Assembly (NCBI GenBank): GCA_042573625.1 | Contig: JBHPCZ010000005.1 | Span: 1 to 60,360, forward strand | Direction of reading: 5' to 3' | DNA: 60,360 nt | DNA from: JBHPCZ01 sp042573625 | GTDB lineage: Bacteria; Desulfobacterota; Desulfobacteria; Desulfobacterales; UBA11574 | Shown: positions 1 through 8,150 of the stretch, one piece after another | Position numbering within the stretch: the first letter of the stretch is position 1 | How the letters are laid out: each line of letters begins with the position of its first letter | Program-made: the position numbers and the translations under genes | The notes under the pieces: model-generated | What the model was told of the DNA's origin: nothing | The model's input: only the letters and a program-made list of their open reading frames with translations | Database searches by the model: none

Positions 1-1
1 T

Positions 2-157
2 GAATTCCCGGGTTACGCCTGGCATCTTTCCGTGGATGATATTGACTCCGAATTGCTCGGCAGTGTCGCCGAGGACCTGAAAAGAGTGGATGTCACCGTA
101 ACGTTTAAACAGAATGAAAACAGTTACCATGTCAGGGCGTACCGGTTTGACCGCTAA
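2..157 (+). CDS. gspI: T2SS minor pseudopilin GspI, C-terminal part only
   Basis: An open frame runs from the left window edge to TAA at 155-157 and encodes the last 51 residues of a protein. It ends in a beta-rich segment (VDVTVTF, then YHVRAYRFDR), which is the usual C-terminus of GspI minor pseudopilins. In the family, GspI forms the tip complex of the T2SS pseudopilus with GspJ and GspK, and those two genes follow immediately here. The prepilin signal and most of the protein lie outside the window, so the call depends on position in the operon as much as on the fragment. Confidence 0.72.
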   Translation, partial: EFPGYAWHLSVDDIDSELLGSVAEDLKRVDVTVTFKQNENSYHVRAYRFDR

Positions 158-215
158 GGAAATGGTTTTATTGTTCTGACTGAGACGCGAGTTTCCACCA
201 TATAACAGAGTGAAA

Positions 216-935
216 ATGAGTCGAAAAATTCATCCCTATTCCGCGGATTCCAACCCGAAATACGATGCAGGCTTTACGCTGCTTGAGATTCTGATTGCGA
301 TATTTATTTTTGCTGTTATCGTGACGACCCTGTTCGGTTCCTATAACCTGGTATTTTCCAATGTCAAAAACATCCATGAAGGCATGGCTGTTTATGAAAT
401 GGCCAAAAACTGCCTTAACCGGATGATTCTTGACCTCGAATCCGCCCATGTTTCCCGGTCGTCCGGGTACAAGCCTCCGGAATTTAACGAGGCGCCGGAT
501 CCGTACCGAATCGTTGGAGACAGTTCTTATTCCGGAGACAAACGGTTTTCAAAACTCAGATTTGCTTCACTTGCCCACCTTCCCCTCGAAAGGCACGATC
601 GAGGCGGAATTGCGGAAATCGTCTATTATGTTCAGGCCGACGACGCGCGAGGATACGTGTTGAAGCGAGCCGACACCTCGTACCCTTATGAACCTTTTGG
701 AGAAAAAGGGATTGACCCTGTTCTATGTGAGGGGCTTAAATCGCTGTCTTTTACCTATTATGACCATGAGGGAAGAGCGCACGAGCTATGGGACTCCGAT
801 TCCGACGAGTTCGGATACGCCACCCCCGGGGCGATACGAATACGACTTGAGATCGGCGATGAATCGTCTGCGCTGTTGTTTGAAACCATGGTGACAATAC
901 CGGTTTCGAGAGAAAAGGGGGAGAGTGGTCTGTAA
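216..935 (+). CDS. gspJ: T2SS minor pseudopilin GspJ
   Basis: About 239 residues. After a short hydrophilic leader comes a type IV prepilin signal, GFTLLEILIAIFIFAVI: cleavage would fall between G and F, the +5 Glu is present and the hydrophobic helix follows. The remainder fits the mixed alpha/beta GspJ fold. In the family, GspJ joins GspI and GspK in the pseudopilus tip of the inner-membrane T2SS apparatus, after processing by the prepilin peptidase. Start: ATG at 216; an in-frame GTG at 210 is an alternative and neither has a strong ribosome binding site. The gene lies between gspI and gspK in the same direction. Confidence 0.88.
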   Translation: MSRKIHPYSADSNPKYDAGFTLLEILIAIFIFAVIVTTLFGSYNLVFSNVKNIHEGMAVYEMAKNCLNRMILDLESAHVSRSSGYKPPEFNEAPDPYRIVGDSSYSGDKRFSKLRFASLAHLPLERHDRGGIAEIVYYVQADDARGYVLKRADTSYPYEPFGEKGIDPVLCEGLKSLSFTYYDHEGRAHELWDSDSDEFGYATPGAIRIRLEIGDESSALLFETMVTIPVSREKGESGL

Positions 936-938
936 TGA

Positions 939-988
939 CCTGAATCTTGCCTTGCACATGAAAGCCTCCGATTCGTGCAAGATTCAGG
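939..988. repeat. Inverted-repeat element between gspJ and gspK
   Basis: A perfect 12-bp inverted repeat (CCTGAATCTTGC at 939-950, its complement at 977-988) encloses a 26-base loop. The right part, 958-988, recurs in reverse orientation at 33279-33309 just after lysA with 29 of 31 positions identical, so this is a dispersed element. It occupies nearly all of the gspJ-gspK gap and ends 11 bases before the gspK start, so its right arm lies close to the AAGGAG ribosome binding site. Confidence 0.75.
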
Positions 989-999
989 AAGGAGCTTTA

Positions 1000-2073
1000 A
1001 TGGCGGCAAAATTTATAAAAAGCGAGCGGGGAATTGCTCTTCTGGTCACACTGGCGATCATTACCATACTGATAACAGTTGCGCTGGAACTGAACAGAAA
1101 AGCTCGCTCTACGGTGATCGTCACAGCAGCGACCCGGGATCGTCATATGCTTTTACACATGGGATCATCCGGCATCCATGCCGCTATGGCCCTGCTTGTT
1201 AAGGACAAGATGGCGTCGGAGACAGACTCTGTCCAGGAAGTGTGGGCCGATGCTGAGAAAATGGTTGAACTTGCCGGGAGCATTCCTTTTGAGGACGGAA
1301 GCGTAACAGTGAATATCAGCGATGAACTCGGTAAAATTTCGGTGAACGCCATTGTCGAAAAGCCGTATCACCATGAACCGAATAATCGACAACTGTTTTT
1401 ATGGGAACGTTTTTTAATGCATCATATATCTCAGGACACGTCATTTGAGGAGATTGAGCCGAGACCCATCATCAATTCTCTGAAAGACTGGCTGGACGCC
1501 GGAGATGATGATGCCGTCACCGGATTAACCGGAGCGGAATCTGACTATTATCAGGACCTTGACCCTCCATATGCCTGCAGGAACGGTCCTGTTCCCCACC
1601 TGGATGAATTGATGAAGGTTAAAGGGATAACACCGGAACTGCTTTACGGGACAGGTGGGAAACCGGGGATCTCAGAGTTCCTGACGGTGCACGGCATGTC
1701 GGAATCAGGCGTCAAACGATTTGCTTATGAAGGAAAAATCAACATCAACACGGCAGAGGTTCCGGTTCTTGCGGCGCTCTTGCCGTTGGAATATGGGGAC
1801 CTGGCCCAGCGGTTATATGATTTTCGCCAGGAAAAAACAGGGTCAATATACCTCCATGACCTGACCCGATCCACATGGTACAGGGACATTCCGGGTTTCA
1901 GCGATATTGAAATCGATCCGGAGCTTATTACAGTGTCCAGTGACCTTTTCAGGATCGAGTCTGTGGCGACCCTTCATGAAATAAAAATGACGGTAACCGC
2001 GGTGGTGCAGAGGGAAAAGGAGAAAAAGACGGGCAGATGGAGATGCAGGGTCTTGCGTTGGGTAGCAGAATGA
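1000..2073 (+). CDS. gspK: T2SS minor pseudopilin GspK
   Basis: 357 residues from ATG 1000, chosen because AAGGAG lies 5 bases upstream; an in-frame start at 925 would run through the inverted repeat. The N-terminus carries the prepilin-like signal SERGIALLVTLAIITILITVALE, which lacks the usual +5 Glu, as is typical of GspK. A large periplasmic domain follows, with the helix-hairpin-helix-like region (INSLKDWLDAGDDD and INININTAEVPVL-type segments) seen in T2SSK proteins. In the family GspK caps the GspI-J-K pseudopilus tip. The last codons form part of a 22-bp repeat flanking a MITE-like insertion. Confidence 0.9.
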   Translation: MAAKFIKSERGIALLVTLAIITILITVALELNRKARSTVIVTAATRDRHMLLHMGSSGIHAAMALLVKDKMASETDSVQEVWADAEKMVELAGSIPFEDGSVTVNISDELGKISVNAIVEKPYHHEPNNRQLFLWERFLMHHISQDTSFEEIEPRPIINSLKDWLDAGDDDAVTGLTGAESDYYQDLDPPYACRNGPVPHLDELMKVKGITPELLYGTGGKPGISEFLTVHGMSESGVKRFAYEGKININTAEVPVLAALLPLEYGDLAQRLYDFRQEKTGSIYLHDLTRSTWYRDIPGFSDIEIDPELITVSSDLFRIESVATLHEIKMTVTAVVQREKEKKTGRWRCRVLRWVAE

Positions 2074-2251
2074 ACTATATAATTAGTGTCCATCCATAAA
2101 TGGTCTTTTTGCCCAATATCTGCGTTATGCTCAAAAAATAATCCTCGGAATATGACACATATGCCTCCGGTTATTTTTTTCGCATGCCTTGATATAGAAC
2201 AAATATCCTCATTTCTGGATAGACACTAAGTAACAGAATGAACTATAAAAT
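2062..2251. mobile_element. MITE-like insertion between gspK and gspL
   Basis: The core is 2084-2228 (145 bp) and is bounded by 19-bp terminal inverted repeats: TAGTGTCCATCCATAAATG on the left and the complement of TAGTGTCTATCCAGAAATG on the right, with two mismatches. The core is flanked by a 22-bp direct repeat (2062-2083 and 2230-2251, 20 of 22 identical) that includes the end of gspK. A central imperfect hairpin has A-rich/T-rich arms (AAAAAATAA ... TTATTTTTT). There is no coding capacity. The long flanking repeat is larger than most transposase target duplications. It has probably separated gspK from a formerly closer gspL. Confidence 0.75.
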
Positions 2252-2398
2252 TTTAACGCTTCGATTCGCTAAAGCCTTTTGAACAAAGTAGTCAAAAGGC
2301 TTCACGATGAGGTTTTGAAAACAGCTCTAAACATTTTACTATACCCTTCCTCCTCAAGCACACCACAGGAGGGGCGGGGAAGTATATTTGGAAATAGA

Positions 2399-3841
2399 AT
2401 GAGCAGAAAAATATTCGGTCTCGACATTCAAAATGATGCTGTTTCAGCAGTTCTGGTGAGGAGCAGCGTCAAAGGGAACCGGGTCGAGGCCTATCAGCGT
2501 GTTTCGATATCCGATCAAGGCGATATTGAAGATCCCCTCATTCGGTCCCTTGAGATGATCACCGAAAGGATCGATTTTGCCGGTTCGGTCTGCGTCGCCG
2601 CTGTTCCCGCAGATCAGATATCTTTTCGGAATGTCCGGGTTCCGTTTAAGGATCAGAAAAAAATCAGGCAGATACTCCCTTTTGAACTTGAGCCAAAACT
2701 ACCGTTTTCCGTGGATGATATCATTATCGACTTTCATCCGGTAAACATGTCTGATCATTCGGATATTATTGCGGCAACGATGGATACGTCGAGACTTCAA
2801 TCCTACCTGGAAGCCCTTGCTTCTTTAAAGATTGATCCGGAAATCGTTACCATCGGCGGTTATGCGGCTGCGCTCTGCCTGGCCCACATGGGAAATACTC
2901 CTGGAAACGCGCTGTTCGTCGATATAAATAAACATAACAGTTCCGTATTTTCGGTTGTCTCGGGACAGATATACCTCATGCGTTCATTCCCTTTGGTATC
3001 ATCAGGTTCTTCAAGGATCGAATCGCTTTGTATCAATATAGAACGTACGATTTCGGCATTTGACTCATTTTTCGATCTGTCGTTTGAGCCAGAAGGGGTA
3101 TTTATTACCGGTTACGACCCGGATGACGCCGGTGTCGAGGCGGAGATGGAACGGGTGTTGAAGATTCCCGCAAGGCGTGCCGATCTTGCCCGGGGTACAG
3201 ACGGAACCCCGGCCGATCAGCCGGGTCAATCATGGGAACCGGGCCGAATGAACAATGCGCTGGCGCTGTCTTTGATCGAAATAGAAGGTATTCAAAGCAT
3301 AAACTTTCGAAGAGGTCCTTTTGCGGCAAAAAGGAGATGGGCTGAACATAAAAAGGGAATGATCAGAACCGGTATTCTTTCAGGCCTGATTCTTGTATTG
3401 ATCGTGGTTAACATGCTGATCAACTCTTATGTAATGAAAACAAAGGTCGCCCGTCTGGACACCCGGATAACCGATATCTTCAAAACGACATTCCCGGATC
3501 TCAAGCGCATTGTCGATCCGGTACAGCAGATGCGGATGAAAATAAATGCAAAAAGAAAAGCCAACTTGCTTCCGGGAGAACTCGGGGAAAACAGACGTGT
3601 CATTGATATGCTGAGAGCTGTCAGCCAACAGATACCGAAGAAAACAGATGTGAATCTTTCGCGGCTGGTGATCGGGGAGGAAAATATACTGATTTCCGGA
3701 GACACAGACACTTTTAATACTGTTGACGACATCAAAATCCGGCTCGAAGCAGTGGATTTTTTCAAAACCATCACCATCACTTCGACCAACAAGGACAAAT
3801 CCGGAAATCGTATTCGTTTCAAGATGAAGTTGGTGCTGTGA
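2399..3841 (+). CDS. gspL: T2SS inner-membrane platform protein GspL
   Basis: 480 residues from ATG 2399 (MSRKIFGLDIQ); in-frame sequence extends back to 2279, but the actin-like fold begins at IFGLDIQNDAVSAVLV. The N-terminal cytoplasmic domain resembles PilM/GspL (VRVPFKDQKKIRQILPFELEPKLPF). One transmembrane helix (GILSGLILVLIVVNMLI, near residue 325) leads to a periplasmic ferredoxin-like domain. In the family, GspL recruits the GspE ATPase to the membrane and pairs with GspM. The gene follows the MITE-like insertion and precedes gspM. Confidence 0.9.
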   Translation: MSRKIFGLDIQNDAVSAVLVRSSVKGNRVEAYQRVSISDQGDIEDPLIRSLEMITERIDFAGSVCVAAVPADQISFRNVRVPFKDQKKIRQILPFELEPKLPFSVDDIIIDFHPVNMSDHSDIIAATMDTSRLQSYLEALASLKIDPEIVTIGGYAAALCLAHMGNTPGNALFVDINKHNSSVFSVVSGQIYLMRSFPLVSSGSSRIESLCINIERTISAFDSFFDLSFEPEGVFITGYDPDDAGVEAEMERVLKIPARRADLARGTDGTPADQPGQSWEPGRMNNALALSLIEIEGIQSINFRRGPFAAKRRWAEHKKGMIRTGILSGLILVLIVVNMLINSYVMKTKVARLDTRITDIFKTTFPDLKRIVDPVQQMRMKINAKRKANLLPGELGENRRVIDMLRAVSQQIPKKTDVNLSRLVIGEENILISGDTDTFNTVDDIKIRLEAVDFFKTITITSTNKDKSGNRIRFKMKLVL

Positions 3842-3890
3842 AAATAGTAAGAGCGTATCAATTGATTGAAAAAGTCAAAGGTGCTTGTTA

Positions 3891-4418
3891 ATGGCCATCC
3901 AAATGAGCAGACGTGAGAAATACGCAGTGTTTATCTGCGCTGGATTTATCTGCCTTTTCGTGTTTCTCCAGTTTATTCTTTTTCCGTATTTCGATGAACG
4001 AGATCGGCTGACCCGGGCTGTTCAGGTGAAAACAAAGATGCTTGAGGATGTGCAGGGCCTTAAATCCGAGTACGACGCTATCCAAAAATCGGTTGATGTA
4101 TCAAAGCTGCACATGTCCAGGCGGGAAGAGGGATTTACGCTGTTTTCATTTTTGGATAAACTCGCCGGCCAAACCGGCGTTAAAGAACACATCACCTATA
4201 TGAAGCCTTCAATATCAGGCCAGAAGGAGAGTCCCTATAAGACCTCAAGCGTTGAAATGAAGCTTCAAGCGGTGTCGATGGAACAGCTGACCGCATACCT
4301 GTATATGGTGGAAACATCCAAAAACATGGTCCGAATCAAACGGATATCAATTTTGAAAACAGGCAAGGATGAAGGATTTATTGATGTGGTGATGCAAGTT
4401 GAGACGCTGGTTATTTAG
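3891..4418 (+). CDS. gspM: T2SS inner-membrane protein GspM
   Basis: 175 residues from ATG 3891 (MAIQMSRREKYAV). One N-terminal membrane helix (YAVFICAGFICLFVFLQFILF) is followed by a short coiled segment (RLTRAVQVKTKMLEDVQGLKSEY, given here only as its location, residues about 37-60) and a small ferredoxin-like periplasmic domain ending VVMQVETLVI. This is the usual GspM architecture. It stabilises GspL in the inner-membrane platform. It lies 49 bp after gspL and is followed by a 374-bp repeat-containing gap. Confidence 0.85.
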   Translation: MAIQMSRREKYAVFICAGFICLFVFLQFILFPYFDERDRLTRAVQVKTKMLEDVQGLKSEYDAIQKSVDVSKLHMSRREEGFTLFSFLDKLAGQTGVKEHITYMKPSISGQKESPYKTSSVEMKLQAVSMEQLTAYLYMVETSKNMVRIKRISILKTGKDEGFIDVVMQVETLVI

Positions 4419-4792
4419 CCGCGATTTAAAACCTTCGCCGATGGCGGAGGGTCCGGAGAGGTTCTACCGACCCGGGGTGCTCTGATAAGTGAGGCCTAAC
4501 TCAACCAGTGTGTTGAATATCGAATATCCAATATTCAATGTCGAATATAGAAGGAAAACAGCGTGGTTACCTTTGAGTTGAATTTTTAGTGAAATTAGGT
4601 GCAGCCCTGTTGAAAGGGCAGGCAAGAGAACACTTCATCATTGGATATTCCGTGTTCGACATTGAATATTCAGTAGCTGTAAACTAGCGGCGGTTTACAA
4701 GGCCAGGTGTGATGCCCTCATCGTTGGGGCTTACTGCCGTGAAAACTGATTCACCGCTTTTGAAAAGACCGTAGATCAATACGATATACCTG
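4419..4792. repeat. gspM-gspC gap with inverted repeat
   Basis: No gene is visible. A hairpin of imperfectly paired CCTTCGCC/GGCGGAGG lies just after gspM (about 4431-4449) without a T-run. A perfect 15-bp inverted repeat, ATATTCAATGTCGAA at 4531-4545 and its complement at 4655-4669, lies within longer AT-rich ATATTC/GAATAT-type tracts, giving a possible stem enclosing about 110 bases. It resembles the heptad-like ATTCGAA/CGAAATC repeats found elsewhere in this window (see 15195-15370). Confidence 0.55.
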
Positions 4793-5695
4793 ATGCAACG
4801 AAGCCTTACGATATTGAATCTGTTGTTAATCGCCGGTGCCGTCTATCTGGGCGTCAGCGCTTTTTCTAAAATTACGGCAAAGGATCAGGATCGATCCGAC
4901 CTCTCCGGGAGCGTCCCCGGAAAGGCGTCATCCCTTCAAACTGAAACTCGGCAACCGATGTCTTACTATACTGTTATCAGCGGGCGGAACCTTTTCAACA
5001 CCCAACCGGCGGCAGAGATAAAAGACGAGTCCATTGATATTGGCGCGCTGAAAAAAACAGATTTGAGGTTAAAGCTGTGGGGCACCGTCACCGGTGACGA
5101 CACCCGGGTCTATGCGGTTATTGAGGAAACCGGAACAGGGGAGCAGAATCTGTACAGGGTTGGCGATACGGTTCAACAGGCGACCGTTAAAATGATTTTA
5201 AGGGAGAAGGTCGTCATCAATGTAGAAGGAAAAGATGAAATTTTAGAGATCGCGGAAGTCACCGCGGATGACGCGAAGAAAAAACGTGCGTTAGGATCTT
5301 TTCCAAGACGAGAAAAGAAAACCAGCGGTGATAAAGAGGAAAGGATCCGGCGGCGGCAAGCATCCTTGAATCGCCCTCAGCGCATCAATTTGAAAAGCGC
5401 CCAGATCAAAGAAATGCTTGAAGATACGGATGAATTGATGCGGCAGATTAAAATGCGGCCGCATTTTGAAAACGGAAAACCCGACGGGCTTACCTTGAGC
5501 AATATCAAACCGAATTCCATTTTCAGAAAGATGGGATTGAGAAACGGTGATGTGATATCCAAAGTCGATGGAGAAGATATCAAGACCAAGAATGATGCCA
5601 TGCAGGTTTTCGAAAGCTTGCAATCCGCTTCAACGGTAAAACTTCAAGTCAAACGAAGGGGCAGACCCAAAACCATAGACTATCATATACAATAA
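4793..5695 (+). CDS. gspC: T2SS protein GspC with PDZ domain
   Basis: 300 residues. One N-terminal membrane helix (ILNLLLIAGAVYLGVSAF), a homology region around residues 85-150 (LKLWGTVTGDD, RVGDTVQQATV), a basic linker rich in K/R/E, and a C-terminal PDZ domain (about 210-300; GLTLSNIKPNSIFRKMGLRNGDVISKVDG region). In the family GspC connects the inner-membrane platform to the GspD secretin, and its PDZ domain is linked to substrate selection. It lies directly upstream of gspD, as usual, but here follows gspM, so the operon order is I-J-K-L-M-C-D-E. Confidence 0.92.
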   Translation: MQRSLTILNLLLIAGAVYLGVSAFSKITAKDQDRSDLSGSVPGKASSLQTETRQPMSYYTVISGRNLFNTQPAAEIKDESIDIGALKKTDLRLKLWGTVTGDDTRVYAVIEETGTGEQNLYRVGDTVQQATVKMILREKVVINVEGKDEILEIAEVTADDAKKKRALGSFPRREKKTSGDKEERIRRRQASLNRPQRINLKSAQIKEMLEDTDELMRQIKMRPHFENGKPDGLTLSNIKPNSIFRKMGLRNGDVISKVDGEDIKTKNDAMQVFESLQSASTVKLQVKRRGRPKTIDYHIQ

Positions 5696-5719
5696 AACAG
5701 AACAGTGATTGGTATCAAA

Positions 5720-7687
5720 ATGAAATTACATCGCACGGGTTTTAAAGGGTTCATATTTTTATGCATCTGTATTCTTTTTTTGCCGCTCGCCGGGATATCG
5801 AAAGCGGAAACAGGCAAACGTCCCGGGGTTGCCGGCATCTCATCAAAAGAACGCAGTGCCGCAGAGCGGTTTGTTTCCATTGATTTCAATGATGTCGATA
5901 TCAATGTCTTCATTAAATTCATCAGCGAACTCACCGGAAAGAACTTTGTTGTCGACCAGAAGGTCAAGGGAAAGGTGACCATCATTTCCCCTGCCAAAAT
6001 TTCCATTGTCGAAGCCTATCAGGTCTTTGAATCGGTCCTCGAGGTTCATGGGTACGCTACCGTGCAAGCCGGCAAAATAATCAAGATCGTCCCGTCCCCC
6101 GACGCCCGAACCAAGAGCATCGAAACCAAGCTAAAAGAAGAGGCCGGCTCACCCGAAGATAAAGTTATCACCCAGCTTGTCCCTTTAAAATACGCGGACC
6201 CCAATGAGATCAAACGGCTCTTTTCCCCGTTGATTTCAAAAAGCAGTGTGATTTTGGCCTATCAGCCGACCAATATGCTGATTGTCACCGATGTCTATTC
6301 AAACATCCTGCGGCTGCTTCGGATTTTAAAAACCATCGATATCCCGGGCATCGGCCAGGAAATTTCGGTGATTCCCATTGAATACGGAGACGCGGCTCAA
6401 TTTGTTCAGCTCCTCAATTCCGTCTTCAAGGCAAAGAAGCCGAGAAAAGGAGAGACCGAAAAACCGATCGTGCTGGTGCCGGATGAGCGGACCAATGCCG
6501 TTGTCCTTCTGTCCAGCGAAGAAGACACCTTGAGGGTCAAAGATCTCATCCATCTGCTGGACAAGGATATTCCGAAAGGCAAGGGAAGGATTCGTGTCTA
6601 CTATCTGGAGTATGCCGTGGCTGAAGAAATGGCCGCGGTTCTCCAGCAATTGCCGACCAAAACCGCCGGCGCGGTTAAGGGGAAAAAAACAGCGCCGGTG
6701 GTGTCGGAAAAGGTCAAGATCTCCGCGGACAAGGCCACCAACAGCCTGATCATCACCGCGGAAAAGGACGACTACCTGGTGCTGGAGGAGATCATCAAAA
6801 AGCTGGATATCCCCCGGGCCATGGTTTATATCGAGGCGTTGATCATGGAGGTCAATGTGGACAAATCCTTTGATCTCGGCGTGGACTGGACCGCCTTGGG
6901 AACAACCGATATTGACGGCAAGAGCGGGATCTTTGGCGGCGCGTTTGGAAATGCTGCAATAGGGGATCTGACCACGCCGCCGTCATCCGGCTTTTCTTTA
7001 GGGATTATCAGTGAGGGGATTAAATTCGGCGACGTCACCTTCTCCAATATCGCCGCCATGGTCAAGGCGTTGCAGACCGATGAAGATGTCAACATCCTTT
7101 CCACCCCCCAGGTCCTGACCACGGACAATGAAGAGGCAAAGATCGTGATCGCGGAAAATATCCCTTTTCAAACACAATCCGCTGCCGAGAGTGCGACTGC
7201 TACCTACAGTTCTTTTGAATACCGGGATGTGGGAAAGACCCTGACCATCACCCCGAGCATCAGCAAGGGCCGGCTGGTGCGGCTCAAGATCTCCCTTGAG
7301 GTGTCCAATGTGCTAGACACAACGGATAACCAGCCGAAGACGTCAAAGCGTACCGTGGACACCACCGTTATTGTCAAAGATAAAAATACCGTGGTCATCG
7401 GTGGATTGATCGATGATGTCATTACCGTGAACGAAAGCCGGGTGCCCTGCCTCGGGGGTATGCCGGTCATGGGCGGGCTTTTCAGATCGACGGAGAATGA
7501 AAATACAAAGACCAACTTGTATGTGTTCATCACCCCCACCGTGATCAAGAGCCCTGAAGAGGCGGATGACGTTTACAAGAAGAAGAAGGATCAGATCGAG
7601 GGGGTCAAATCCGGCACCATCAAGATGTACAAGCCAAACGCGGAAGAACCTGAAACGGTTTCAGAAGAACCCCTGCCGCAGGAATAG
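5720..7687 (+). CDS. gspD: T2SS outer-membrane secretin GspD
   Basis: About 655 residues from ATG 5720 (an in-frame GTG at 5705 is possible). A signal peptide (FIFLCICILFLPLAGISKAE) is followed by N0 (FNDVDINVFIKFISELTGKNF), N1, N2 and N3 ring domains and a C-terminal secretin domain with its signature near the end (NTVVIGGLIDD, VPCLGGMPVMGGLF). It would form the multimeric outer-membrane channel of the T2SS. The gene is 24 bp after gspC. No clear C-terminal pilotin-binding S-domain is recognised; the tail is acidic and proline-rich. Confidence 0.95.
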   Translation: MKLHRTGFKGFIFLCICILFLPLAGISKAETGKRPGVAGISSKERSAAERFVSIDFNDVDINVFIKFISELTGKNFVVDQKVKGKVTIISPAKISIVEAYQVFESVLEVHGYATVQAGKIIKIVPSPDARTKSIETKLKEEAGSPEDKVITQLVPLKYADPNEIKRLFSPLISKSSVILAYQPTNMLIVTDVYSNILRLLRILKTIDIPGIGQEISVIPIEYGDAAQFVQLLNSVFKAKKPRKGETEKPIVLVPDERTNAVVLLSSEEDTLRVKDLIHLLDKDIPKGKGRIRVYYLEYAVAEEMAAVLQQLPTKTAGAVKGKKTAPVVSEKVKISADKATNSLIITAEKDDYLVLEEIIKKLDIPRAMVYIEALIMEVNVDKSFDLGVDWTALGTTDIDGKSGIFGGAFGNAAIGDLTTPPSSGFSLGIISEGIKFGDVTFSNIAAMVKALQTDEDVNILSTPQVLTTDNEEAKIVIAENIPFQTQSAAESATATYSSFEYRDVGKTLTITPSISKGRLVRLKISLEVSNVLDTTDNQPKTSKRTVDTTVIVKDKNTVVIGGLIDDVITVNESRVPCLGGMPVMGGLFRSTENENTKTNLYVFITPTVIKSPEEADDVYKKKKDQIEGVKSGTIKMYKPNAEEPETVSEEPLPQE

Positions 7688-7709
7688 CAGGGGCGTTATT
7701 TAGATTTTG

Positions 7710-8100
7710 AAAGGATTCAAGGGGTCAAGGGTCCAAGGGGTCAAGGGTCCAAGGATTCGAGTGAAATGCTAAGAAATATTAGGACTCAAGAGGTCAAGGG
7801 GCCAAGGATTCAAACGAAATGCTTAAAAATGATAAAGAATGAAAAGTATGGCAGGAAGACAACTGCAGACTCCTTGAGGTCATTATATATTGCCTATGGT
7901 TCTATTTTCGAATTGGAGACTCAGTTCCTGCTTTCAGGTGATTTGAATTAGTTAAACAAAGAAAATTTAAAGGCTCTCAAGGGTGATACAGAGGAAGTTG
8001 AGAGGATGCCCAAAGCGCTAAATCGTTGGAGAACAAACGCTTGAACCCTTGACCCCTTGAATCCTCGAACCCTCTTCTCCAACTAAATTGGAGAAGAACC
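7710..8100 (+). repeat. Decayed four-helix-bundle element, copy 1 (gspD-gspE gap)
   Basis: The flanks are arrays of AAGGATTCAAGGGGTCAAGG-type repeats on the left and CTTGAACCC/CTTGAATCC on the right. Between them lies the ghost of an S23/four-helix-bundle gene: MLKNDKE-stop-KVWQ near 7818, LYIAYGSIFELETQFLLSGDL near 7884-7947, and in another frame KENLKALK and EEVERMPKALNR up to about 8030. Stops and frameshifts interrupt it. The element ends in the palindrome CTTCTCCAA ... TTGGAGAAG at about 8074-8097, some 50 bp before gspE. The homology call rests on recall of the family consensus. Confidence 0.7.
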
Positions 8101-8150
8101 ATATTTGAAACCGCTGAATCGGGTTTTAGCTGGATTCGGGTGACCGTACT

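Noticed and set aside
7766..7951. 61-codon gene in the gspD-gspE gap
   Set aside because: It is a fragment of the decayed four-helix-bundle element, interrupted on both sides.
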